DNA from: Pictodentalium vernedei
Lineage: Eukaryota > Mollusca > Scaphopoda > Dentaliida > Dentaliidae
NCBI GenBank assembly: GCA_031216915.1
Contig: CM062296.1
Coordinates: 665,323,838 to 665,387,837 of the forward strand
Reading direction: 5' to 3'
DNA: 64,000 nucleotides
In this document: piece after piece, positions 24,261 to 34,641 of the stretch
How positions within the stretch are numbered: the first letter of the stretch is position 1
Layout of the letters: every line of letters starts with the position of its first letter
Made by a program: the position numbers and the translations under genes
Notes under the pieces: model-generated
Databases searched by the model: none
Seen by the model: the letters and a program-made list of their open reading frames with translations, nothing else
What the model was told of the DNA's origin: nothing

Positions 24261-26009
24261 GGCTTTTCCCGATGAGATTCCTTGATTTTTCATGCCCCCA
24301 CAGTGTCTGATGAATTGTTTTTAACTGTCTCACTGAAGTTCTTTCATTGATGTTATGAGAAAGGTGGTTATAGTAGTCTCAAATGACTCAGTTTTATAAA
24401 AAGATTGTTTAGGTAAAAACCATCATTAATGGTAGAGTGGGTTAATATCAATATCGTCGTCCCACAAGTTAATGACCGACAAAAGGAGTTATGTTTGTTT
24501 GACACATACCCTTTGAGTGCTCTGTCTATTTGAAAATGGTCAATTTTATCTCAAATGTAACCAAAATATTGATGTCTGGCCAATTGTAGAGGGTTAACAT
24601 GTGCTAACAGGCATATTTATTCATGCAACTTGCAATTTCAAACCAAAAAGTGCGAATGGCCATTTTTACTTAAAATCTATAAGTTGTTTTCAGAGAAATC
24701 CATGCGCATGCGCTCTTTTCGAATTCGACGTGACGAAATGCGAAATTCGTATCGCTCTTCATGGAAAGTGATGCCGCAACTATCCATGAACAACGAGTGA
24801 AAATTTCATGGAAATCTGCCTAGAATTGGTTGGGATATAGCGTTTTGAAGAGAGGAGGTAACTGTCTCAATTTGGTCCTTCCTTTTCAAGCCAGTTCGAG
24901 AAAAGACGTCGTGAATGGGCGCAGACTCCTTTAGAGCCCCCCCCCCCCCCCCTCTCTCTGTAAATGGAAGTTGCTTCTTTAAGACCGCCACCCAGGGATC
25001 CCAACACAACCTTTAAACCTAAGAGAATCGTCAGAAGTTTAAAGTGAAAAGAAATTGGCGGTGATTGGGTTTCTGGCAGGCAGGAAAAGATTGACGAAGA
25101 TTTGCATATTGGACATTAAAATAGCACTTCTGACATACACGAACCGTGTCCAGACCACTGGAGGCAGCGACTTGAAATTTTCAGAACTTGTTCTACGAAC
25201 CCTGGCCGACATTTTGGGATCTGTTTGGAGCGTCCGAGCCGCCTGGAAAACACCACGCATCGCTTGGAAGGAGAGAGTACTATTCGTCCCGACTTTATCA
25301 GTTCAGAATGGAAATGGGCAGTGTTGTAGACGACTGTGGAGCTGCGATTGAGCTTAAAGTCCCAGGTTTCGGTGCGGGGGAGGGGGGGGGGGGGTGTATC
25401 CTGACACTATCTTTAAACCTTAGATAATCGGAAGAAGTTGCAGTGAAAAGAAATCGGCGGTGAGTAGGTGTTTTGGCAGGAAACGATTAACGAAAATTTG
25501 TCAATTTGACATTAAAATTGCACTTCTCACAAACACGAACCGTGTCCAGACCGCCGAAGGCAGCGACTTCTAATTTTCAGAACTTGTTCTACGCATCCTG
25601 GCCGATATTTTGGCATCTGTTGCAAGTGTCGAGACCGCGTGGAGAAACCACGCATCGCGTGGAAAGTGAGAGTACTATTCGTCCCGACTCTATCAGTTTG
25701 GAATGGAATTTGGCACTATTGTAGACTACTGTAGAGCAGCGATTGAGCATAAAATCGGAGTTTTTTTGTGCCAAATTACCTAACCGGCTCCAAGGTATGA
25801 TCTTTCGTCTGTACATCGCCCAGATTGTCTGAAGTTTATACCGTTACCATACGTTGAAGTAGCCTTTTGTCATTTTCGCCACTTTCGACCCAGATTTGAG
25901 GGTACCTTCCTTCAGCGAAATCTAGCCATGCTCACAACCACGCCCTCTCCCCGTCGGCCCGGGTGCTTCTAAAGATAGAAAGTTCAATGGGGAGGGGCCC
26001 GTTAGCAAA

Positions 26010-26150
26010 CAAACGGGGGCAGGTGTAGTTGGTGAAAAACAGCAGGGGGGGGCGGGGAGGGCACGTGGCCTAGGTAAAAGAAACAATAGGGGGCAGGTGT
26101 CCTAGGTAAAAAAAACAGCAGGAAGGGGGGGGGGGGGGGCAGATGTCCCC
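26010..26150. repeat. G-rich minisatellite, B1
   Basis: Three steps of about 40 bp built on AACAGCAGGGG...CAGGTGTCCTAGGTAAAA. Two-step versions occur in the A units (about 2371-2470 in A1), split by the LINE tail there and in B3/B5. G runs of 8-20 make quadruplex formation plausible and sequencing unreliable. Confidence 0.75.
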
Positions 26151-27076
26151 GCTAATTAATTTTAATAACAGGCAGGTGTTCATGGGGCAGGCCCACTGCT
26201 CGGTGTTCCAAATTTTCTATGGTACTTGGCCTTGACGGAAACAACACTTCAACAAGAAACAACGGGAAACCTATTTGCAGTAAAGCTGCAAATATAAACA
26301 TGATTTTAGGACCATTCCATGGACAGTTTAAAGCCTACTGCGATATCAGCGTTTATTACTCTCGAACTTTCACTGCATCACTAAAGTATTTCACCCGAGT
26401 CGAGTTCTGACTTCATGCAAGTTTGACGGACATGCTTTCAATTTTGTTATTGACAACAACATATTTATAATTTCGTGATTACTGATCGGAATTTTGAAAA
26501 CGACACATGCAATCGCGAAAGAGTTTTCTGAAAAACACGATTCTGCAAAAGGTTTTAGTGAAATTTGATTTTTTTTTTATTTTCAATTTCGATGGCTCTT
26601 GTCGAAAAGGTGTTAATCACTGATCGTCCCAAACGAGATCAAAGACTGACGCTGTATATTAATAACACACAGAGAATCTTCTAAGAATATACACGCGCAA
26701 TCCTAAAATGAAATAAATCAAGTCTTTTTCAGGTTTTACGAGAGAAATATGTCCAATTGTATCATTGAATCATGTTTAGGTATATGTGGGCGAGACATTT
26801 TCTATACGGACAAAATACAGACTAAATAAAATATTTGCCATTATTTTCCGCAGACGTATTTTTGTCTTTGCTTCTTGGGGAAATCCATGCTGCTAAATAC
26901 AACGAAGGAGTGTTATCTAATGAGGTCAGAACCGTCAGGTGGTCGGGTCCGACACCGCACCTCGAAGTAGATTTAGGGGGGTGTCGATTTTACAAGTAAT
27001 GTAGGCAGCGTACACCGCATGGGCTGTCTGTCTTTAATCCTATAAACAGGGTTAAGGCTTGGCTTTTTGAATACCC

Positions 27077-27079
<3 letters not shown>

Positions 27080-27139
<60 letters not shown>

Positions 27140-27462
27140 TTGGTGTTTAAGGTCACATACTTATGCACAATGGCTAATCGTGACCGTGACAGTTTTATAG
27201 GTGGAGGAAGCCGGAGTACACGGAGAGAACCACCAAGCAACGACGAGCAACTGTCAGCTCCTCAACATTCTAACTCTGTTCAAGCTCTGCTCAAGCAGGG
27301 TTACAGAGGGTGAAGACATATGTTCCATCGACGTGCAGTATGCCTTAGTACACGGCGTCATCGTGCCCCCATGTCGGCAACCGGGCTAAAGTGCGTGCCT
27401 TGCCCAAGGACACAACGTGAGTCGTCCCGGACAACAGTCTACCACTGAGCCACCACGCTCCC
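27080..27462 (-). mobile_element. SINE type 1, B1 copy, internal promoter damaged
   Basis: Duplications TTGAATACCCTTA 27067-27079 and TTCAATACCCTTA 27463-27475 (one mismatch). About 34 bp containing the B-box-like region are deleted at about 27431 (CCCGGAC joins directly to AACAGTC), so this copy should not be pol III competent. Confidence 0.88.
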
Positions 27463-27475
27463 TTCAATACCCTTA

Positions 27476-29888
27476 ACACTACCATACATTATCCCTCATG
27501 AATTCTGAGTCTGATAAAAGAGGTTATGTTTACCTATTACATACCCATTTGCTGCCCGAAAACAGTCGATTTTATCAAAATTTTGACGTTTAGCAGCCTG
27601 TAGCGGGATTAACAAACGACTAGCGGAATATTCTATCTATGCACTTTGTTTGACCTGCCAATGTCCAATTGTTCTTGAAAATCGCCAACAAGCAGTTAGC
27701 GAAATCCACAGAAAATGTAAATTTTAAGCTTTTAAGGGGTATCTCTCCTTATCCAGTCTAAAATAGGTTAAGTTTCATTCTTTTAAATACCCTTACTACT
27801 TACAAAACTGATCCTCTGTGAATTCTACGCGAGTAAAAGAAGTTATATTTCTCTGTTACATATCCATTGGGTGCTCTTGGTGTCTGAAAACAATCCATTT
27901 TATCAACATTTTGATGTTTAGCAGCTCGTGGAGAGTTAACGAATGCTCAACGGAATATTTTGTCCATGTAACTTGTAATGTCACATAAAGACCCGTGAAT
28001 GGCCATTTTTTCTTGAAATCTACAAGATGTTTTTAAAGAAATCCAGGGAAAACATGAAATTTTAAGTCTTTGATGGGTACCGCTGTTTAACCAGCCCAAA
28101 ACGGGTTAAGACCAGTACTAAATGGGTTAATGCTTGGTCTGATGAATTCCACTTCCAAAGAATGGTTATCTCGCAGGTACACATTGCGTGCAATGGGTGC
28201 CCAAGAACAGTCCACTTTCTCAAAATTTCTATGCTTTGCAGCCTCTGGAGAGTTAACAAACGCTTACCGGAATATTTTGTCTATGTAACTTGTAATGTCA
28301 CTCCAAGACCTGCAAATGGTCAATTTTTCTTGAATACTTACTAGATTTTTTGGAGAAATCCACAGAAAACTGGAATTTTAAGCTTTTAAGGGGTACATCT
28401 TAACCAGGCGAAAATGGGTTAAGACCTCGATTTTTTGAATACCCTTACTACTTACTAAATTTTTTTCTGTCAGTTTTGCATCCGGTAAAAGAAGTTATGT
28501 ATCTCTGTGGCATTCCCATTTGCTGTCGTTGGTGTCCAAAAACAGACTATTTTTTCAAAATGTTGACATTTAGCAGCCTATGGAGGGTTAACAAATGCTT
28601 ACTGGAATATTTTATCCATGCAACCGGTAATGTGACTCCAAGACCTATCAATGGCCATTTTCTGTTGAAAACTTACAAGATGTTTGTAACGAAATCCACG
28701 GAAAACATAATTTTTTTTTAGCTTTTGATGGGTATCGCTAATAACAACCCCAAAAGGGTTTAACGCTTGGGTTTTTGAATACCCTTATTACTTACAAAAA
28801 TGGTCCTCAGTTAATTCCACTTCCAACAAAGGAGATTATGTGTAACTCTCGGACATACATTGCGTGCTGTGTGTGTCCGAAAACAGCCCATTTCAACAAA
28901 ATAATGATGCTTGGCATTCTGTAGAGGGTTAATAAACGCTCAGCGGAATATTTTGTCCATGCCACTTGTAATGTCACACAAAGACCTGCAAGTAGTCAAT
29001 TTTTCTTGAAAACCTATGGAATGTATTTAGAGAAATCCACAGAAAATGGGAATTTTTAGATTTTAAGGGGTCTCTCTCTTTAGCCTGCCCCAAATGGGTT
29101 AAGACTTCGTTTTTTGAATACCCTTACTACTTACAAAAATGTTTCCCTATAGATTGTGCGCTCGATGAAAGAAATCACTTTTCTTTGTGGCGGACCTGTT
29201 GGGTGCCGTTGGCGTCCAAAAACAGCCCAGTTTATCACAATCTTGACTTTTAGCAGCCCGTGGAGGGTTAACAAATGCTCACCGAAGTATTTTGTCCATT
29301 CAACTTCTATTGTCACATCAAGGCCTGGGAGTGACAATTTTTTCATGAAAATCTACAAGACTCGTTTAGAGAAATCCACGGAAAACCTGAATTTTTTAGC
29401 TTTTTGGGGGTATTGCTGTTTAACCAGCCCAAAACGGGTTAATGCTTGGTTTTTTGAACACCATTATTACTTACAAAAATGATCTCCGGTGAATTCCACT
29501 TCAAATAAAGGAAGTTATGTTTATCTATCTTGTATCGTTTGGGTGCTCTGGGGGCCTGAAACCGGCCCATTTCATCAAAATTTCGATGTTTGGCAGCCTG
29601 TGGAGGGTTACCATATGCATCGCCAAATATGTCGTGTGTATCAAAGGTCGTGACATGGGCAGGTCTAGAAATGATGAATGTTTAAAAAAAATCCTAAAGA
29701 CGTGTTTTGAGAAAGTGCCGAAAAACCCCAATTTTGGCAGTTTTTTGCCAATTCTGGCGAAATAAGGGTTAAATCGAAAATTCCGCTTCGGTACATTTTT
29801 AGATTTTTTGCCCCTCTATGCGTGTGCCAAATTGTGTGAAAATCGGTTCGAAAATGGCTTCTGAATCGTACGGACAAAAATGTGTGGA
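27476..29888. repeat. 300-340-bp monomer block, B1
   Basis: Monomer marks at about 27466, 27785, 28437, 28778, 29118 and 29457, with one monomer start shortened near 28110-28140. The B block keeps about one monomer more than the A block and lacks the 188-bp insertion found in A at 4188-4375. Confidence 0.83.
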
Positions 29889-29931
29889 AAAAAAAAAAAA
29901 AAAAAAAAACCCCAAAAAAAAAAAAAAAAAA

Positions 29932-29981
29932 AATAATAATCCGTACAAAAACAATAGTCTTTTCCAGAGGGAAAAGCCTAA
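29932..29981. repeat. Single boundary module, B1/B2 junction
   Basis: One module reading CCGTAC, directly abutting CTAG of B2. This shows that GCCTAA can be followed by either unit type. Confidence 0.85.
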
Positions 29982-30008
29982 CTAGACTTTATGATTCTGG
30001 AGAATCAT
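29982..30008 (-). other. Unit end with hairpin, B2
   Basis: Same sequence as B1; hairpin 29991-30008; preceded by GCCTAA of a boundary module. Confidence 0.66.
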
Positions 30009-30136
30009 GGCTTTTCCCGATGAGATTCCATGATTCTTCATGACCCCACAGTGTCTGATGAATTGTTTTTAACTGTCTCACTGAAGTTCCTTCATTGATG
30101 TTATGAGAAATGTGAATATAGTAGTCTCAAATGACT

Positions 30137-31096
30137 TGGCTCGATCCTAATTAACACCATAATTATGGAAACACCAGAATTACCAGCGCGACTGAAGAGA
30201 ACAATAGCAGCTCTGGGCATCTCTTGCCCTGTCACCTGGACTGTCCGGGAGACAGGCAAGAGAGTCCATCTGAACTTGGAGTTCGTCATTGAAGAGCACA
30301 ACACCGTCACACCTTCTTCGGGGAGAGGTAGCACCTTTTGTGAGAGGAACCCCTCTCACACTGGTCCTCACCCGAAGAAGCGTGGACCTGGCCCTGAAAA
30401 GAAGAAGAGCAAGAAGAAGAAGAGTCTGTCCACCAAGCGCCGGGATTCCAGGCGCCTGGAGGCCTTCCGGAATAGGAAGAAAGAGGTGAGCGAGAGGATG
30501 GAGGTCCTGGAGGCAGCTGCCAGTTCCCGTCCTAGTCCCACTAGTACACCCAACCAACTGCCAGCTCCTGAGCCGGTACTGTTGGATGAGGAACGTCTGG
30601 TGGAGACTGAGGAGGAACCGGAGGTTGCCTTTTCACCACCTTCCACCACTCACTCCTCACTTCCTTCTCTACCGGACAGCCCGGGTGTGTCAATCTCAAC
30701 AACACAGCCACCTAAGTCTGCAGTCACCGCCGAAGAATTAAGGAGAATAATATAGATGGGAAGGCGAGCAGTTGAGATGGGAAACCGAATCGCCTCCGAA
30801 ACCCACGAGTTCAGGGAACAATCCAAGGCAGATCTCAAAAAGAAATTAGACGCAATCCATTCACCAAACTCAACACTAAACTCAACATCGTCGACTTCCA
30901 CATCACAATCTCAACCAACTCCAAAGAAAAAGAGCCGGAAGAAGCCTAGATGGGGTTAAGCCACATCCCTCCTTCCTTTTCCTCCTCCACCGCGCCTTGA
31001 CGTCCTACAACAACAACAAACAGCTAACGAGGGTCGAAAGGGGCTTGTCCTCCAAATCGTCCCTGCGCGCCTTCGGCGCGTCAAACCATTTCGTTC
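30137..31096 (+). mobile_element. ORF1-only retroposon in B2
   Basis: 960 bp between perfect 13-bp direct repeats GTCTCAAATGACT (30124-30136 and 31097-31109). Layout: 28-bp leader, one 264-codon frame, and a roughly 137-bp 3' region with a 6-bp hairpin CGCGCC-TTC-GGCGCG at 31066-31080, ending CATTTCGTTC. There is no reverse transcriptase, endonuclease or poly(A) tail. B1, B3 and B4 have the empty site. Best reading is a non-autonomous retroposon keeping only ORF1 of a LINE; an internally deleted LINE is the alternative. Confidence 0.8.
30165..30959 (+). pseudogene. Gag/ORF1-like protein, one internal stop (B2 copy)
   Basis: A 264-codon frame from ATG 30165 to TAA 30957-30959, interrupted only by TAG at 30753-30755 (codon 197); the B5 copy reads GAG there. 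The start has A at -3 and G at +4. Features: N-terminal region with WTVRETGKRVHLNLEF (about residues 25-40, beta-strand-like); lysine-rich stretch KKKSKKKK; basic, probably helical STKRRDSRRLEAFRNRKK (about 88-105); Pro/Ser/Thr-rich and acidic middle; helix RRAVEMGNRIASETHEFREQ; basic tail KKKSRKKPRWG. The W-V-R-E-T-G and RRD-RRLEAF-RK motifs resemble N-terminal ORF1/gag-like proteins of invertebrate retroelements as I remember them; this is unverified. Probable role is RNA binding for the parent element. Now a pseudogene unless the stop is read through. Confidence 0.6.
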
Positions 31097-31819
31097 GTCT
31101 CAAATGACTCAGTTGATAAGAAAATTGTTTAGGTAAAAAACATCATTAACGGTGGAGTGGGCTAATATCAATATCGTCGTCCGACAAGTTAATGACCCAC
31201 AAAAGGAGTTATGTTTGTTTCACACATACCCACTGAGTGCTGTGTCTATTTGAAAATGGTCCATTTTATCTCAAATGCATCCAAAATATTGATGTCTGGC
31301 AGCTTGTAGAGGGTTAACAAGTACTAACAGGAATATTTTTCCATGCAACTTGTAATGTCACACTAAGAACTGCAAATGGCCATTTTTTCTTTAAAATCTT
31401 CCAAGATGTTTTCAGAGAAATCCCTGCGCATATGCTCTTTTCCAATTCAACGTGACGAAATGCGACATTCATGTCGCTCTTCATGGAAAGTGATGCCACA
31501 ACTGTTCATGAACAAGGAGTGAAAATTTCATGGAAATCTGCCTAGAATTGGTTGAGATATGGTGTTTTGGAGAGAGGAGGTAATTGTTTGAATTTGGTCC
31601 TTCCTTTTCAAGCCAGTTCGAAAAAAGACGTCGGGAATGGGCGCAGAATCCTTCAGTGCCTCCTCGCTGGAGTAAGTCCACTTAAATGTTACAATTGTGT
31701 GTGACTGGTGGAGAGTTGACTGTAAATGAAAGTTGCTTCTTTAAGACAGCCACCAGGGACCCCAACACAACCTTTAAACCTACGAGAATCTCAGAAGTTT
31801 AAAGTCAAGAGAAATTGGT

Positions 31820-32960
31820 GGTGATTGGGTTTCTGGCAGGCAGGAAAAGATTGACGAAGATTTGCATATTGGACATTAAAATAGCACTTCAGACATACAC
31901 GAACGGTGTTCAGACCGCTGGAGGCAGCGACTTGAAATTTTCAGAACTTGTTCTACGAACCCTGGCCGACATTTTGGGATCTGTTTGGAGTGTCCGGACC
32001 GCGTGGAAAACACCACGCATCGCTTGGAATGTGAGAGTACTATTCGTCCCGACTCTATCAGTTTCGAATGGACACCGGCAGTGTTGTAGACGACTGTAGA
32101 GCTGCGATTGAGCATAACGTCCCAGGTTTCGGTGCCACATTGCCTAACCAGCTCCAAAAGTGCGGCGGGGGAGGGGTATCCTGACACTATCTTTAAACCT
32201 TAGATAATCCTCAGAAGTTGAAGTGAAAAGAAATCGGCGGTGAGTAGGTTTTTTGGCGGGTAACGATTAACGAAAATTTGCCAATTAGACATTAAAATTG
32301 CACTTCTCACAAACATGAAGCGTGTCTAGATCGCTGAAGGCAGCGACATCTAATTTTCAGAACTTGTTCTACGCACCCTGGCCGACATTTTGGCATCTGT
32401 TGCGAGTGTCGAGGCCACGTGAAGAACACCACGCATCGCGTGGAAAGTGAGAGTACTATTCGTCCCGACTCTATCAGTTTGGAATGGAATTGGGCACTAT
32501 TGTAGACTACTGTAGAGTAGCGATTGAGCATAAAATCGGAGTTTTTTTGTGCCAAATTACCTAACCGGCTGGTTAGGTAATCGGAAGAAGTTGCAGTGAA
32601 AAGAAATCGGCGGTGAGTAGGTGTTTTGGTAGGAAACGATTAACGAAAATTTGCCAATTTGCCATTAAAATTGCACTTCTCACAAACACGAACCGTGTCC
32701 AGACCGCCGAAGGCAGCGACTTCTAATTTTCAGAACTTGTTCTACGCACCCTGGCCGACATTTTGGCATCTGTTGCAAGTGTCGAGACCGCGTGGAGAAC
32801 ACCACGCATCGCGTGGAAAGTGAGAGTACTATTCGTCCCGACTCTATCAGTTTGGAATGGAATTGGGCACTATTGTAGACTACTGTAGAGTAGCGATTGA
32901 GCATAAAATCGGAGTTTTTTTGTGCCAAATTACCTAACCGGCTCCAAGGTATGATCTTTC
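31820..32960. repeat. ~400-bp monomer family in three copies (B2)
   Basis: Monomers begin near 31830, 32228 and 32601. The last two are near-identical and lie 373 bp apart (AAATCGGCGG at 32231 and 32604), whereas B1, B3 and B5 have only two monomers. This is a recent local tandem duplication in B2. Confidence 0.82.
32556..32581. repeat. Perfect palindrome at the B2 duplication junction
   Basis: ATTACCTAACC-GGCT-GGTTAGGTAAT: 11-bp arms with a 4-nt loop. The left arm is the normal monomer end (ACCTAACCGGCTCC in other copies). The right arm replaces CCTTAGATAATCGG of B1. The inverted repeat exists only at this junction. Confidence 0.85.
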
Positions 32961-34233
32961 GTCTGTACATCGCCCAGATCGTCTGAAGTTTATACCGTTA
33001 CCATACGTTGAAGTAGCCTTTTGTCATTTTCGCCACTTTCGACGCAGATTAGAGGGTACCTTCCTTCAGCGAAATCTAGCCATGCTCACAACCACGCCCT
33101 CTCCCCGTCGGCCCGGGTGCTTCTAAAGATAGAAAGGTCAATGGGGAGGGGCCCGTTAGCAAACAAACGGGGGCAGGCGTAGTTGGTGAAAAACAGCAGG
33201 GGGGGGGGGGGGGGCACGTGGCCTAGGTAAAAGAAACAATAGGGGGCAGGTGTCCTAGGTAAAAAAAACAGCAGGAAGGGGGGGGGGGGGGGCGCAGATG
33301 TCCCCGCTAATTAATTTTAATAACAGGCAGGTGTTCATGGGGCAGGCCCACTGCTCGGTGTTCCAAATTTTCTATGGTACTTGGCCTTGACGGAAACAAC
33401 ACTTCAACAAGAAACAACGGGAAACCTATTTGCAGTAAAGCTGCAAATATAAACATGATTTTAGGACCATTCCATGGACAGTTTAAAGCCTACTGCGATA
33501 TCAGCGTTTATTACTCTCGAACTTTCACTGCATCACTGCAGTATTTCACCCGAGTCGAGTTCTGACGTCATGCAAGTTTGACGGACATGCTTTCAATTTT
33601 GTTATTGAAAACAACATATTTATAATTTCGTGATTACTGATCGGAATTTTGAAAACGACACATGCAATCGCGAAAGAGTTTTCTGAAAAACACGATTCTG
33701 CAAAAGGTTTTAGTGAAATTTGATTATTTTTTTTATTTTCAATTTCGATGGCTCTTGTCGAAAAGGTGTTAATCACTCATCGTCCCAAACGAGATCAAAG
33801 ACTGACGCTGTATATTAATAACACACAGAGAATCTTCTAAGAATATACACGCGCAATCCTAAAATGAAATAAATCAAGTCTTTTTCAGGTTTTACGAGAG
33901 AAATATGTCCAATTGTATCATTGAATCATGTTTAGGTATATGTGGGCGAGACATTTTCTATACGGACAAAATACAGACTAAATAAAATATTTGCCATTAT
34001 TTTCCGCAGACCTATTTTGGTCTTTGCTTCTTGGGGAAATCCATGCTGCTAAATACAACGAAGGAGTGTTATCTAATGAGGTCAGAACCGTCAGGTGGTC
34101 GGGTCCGACACCGCACCTCGAAGTAGATTTAGTGGGGGTGTCGATTTTACAAGTAATGTAGGCAGCGTACACGGCATGGGCTGTCTGTCTTTAATCCTAT
34201 AAACAGGGTTAAGGCTTGATTTTTTGAATACCC

Positions 34234-34236
<3 letters not shown>

Positions 34237-34288
<52 letters not shown>

Positions 34289-34641
34289 TTTTTTTGGTGT
34301 TTAAGGTCACATACTTATGCACAATGGCTAATCGTGACCGTGACAGTTTTATAGGAAGCCGGAGTACACGGAGAGAACCACCAAGCAACGACTAGCAACT
34401 GTCAGCTCCTCGACATTCTAACTCTGTTCAAGCTCCGCTCAAGCAGGGTTACAGAGGGTGAAGACATATGTTCCATCGACGTGCAGTATGCCTTAGTACA
34501 CGGCGTCATCGTGCCCCCATGTCGGCAACCGGGCTAAAGTGCCTTGCCCAAGGACACAACGTGAGTCGTCCCGGACGGGGATCGGACTCGGGACCTCTAG
34601 CATAGAAGTACAACAGTCTACCACTGAGCCACCACGCTCCC
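34237..34641 (-). mobile_element. SINE type 1, B2 copy
   Basis: Duplications 34224-34236 and 34642-34654. A 9-bp GGTGGAGGA-type deletion in the body near 34352; head intact. Confidence 0.88.

Larger units (their letters stand above)
24234..29981. repeat. Array unit B1 (type B macrosatellite unit)
   Basis: 5748 bp. Begins CTAG plus hairpin (24234-24260), then a segment also found inside A units (24276-24455), one 330-bp monomer (about 24456-24705), a B-specific segment, two copies of the roughly 400-bp monomer (about 25050-25800), a three-step G-rich minisatellite (about 26010-26150), the shared segment, SINE 27080-27462 and seven or so 330-bp monomers ending at 29888. It lacks the LINE (CT)n tail seen in A, B3 and B5. 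No coding sequence found. Confidence 0.92.
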
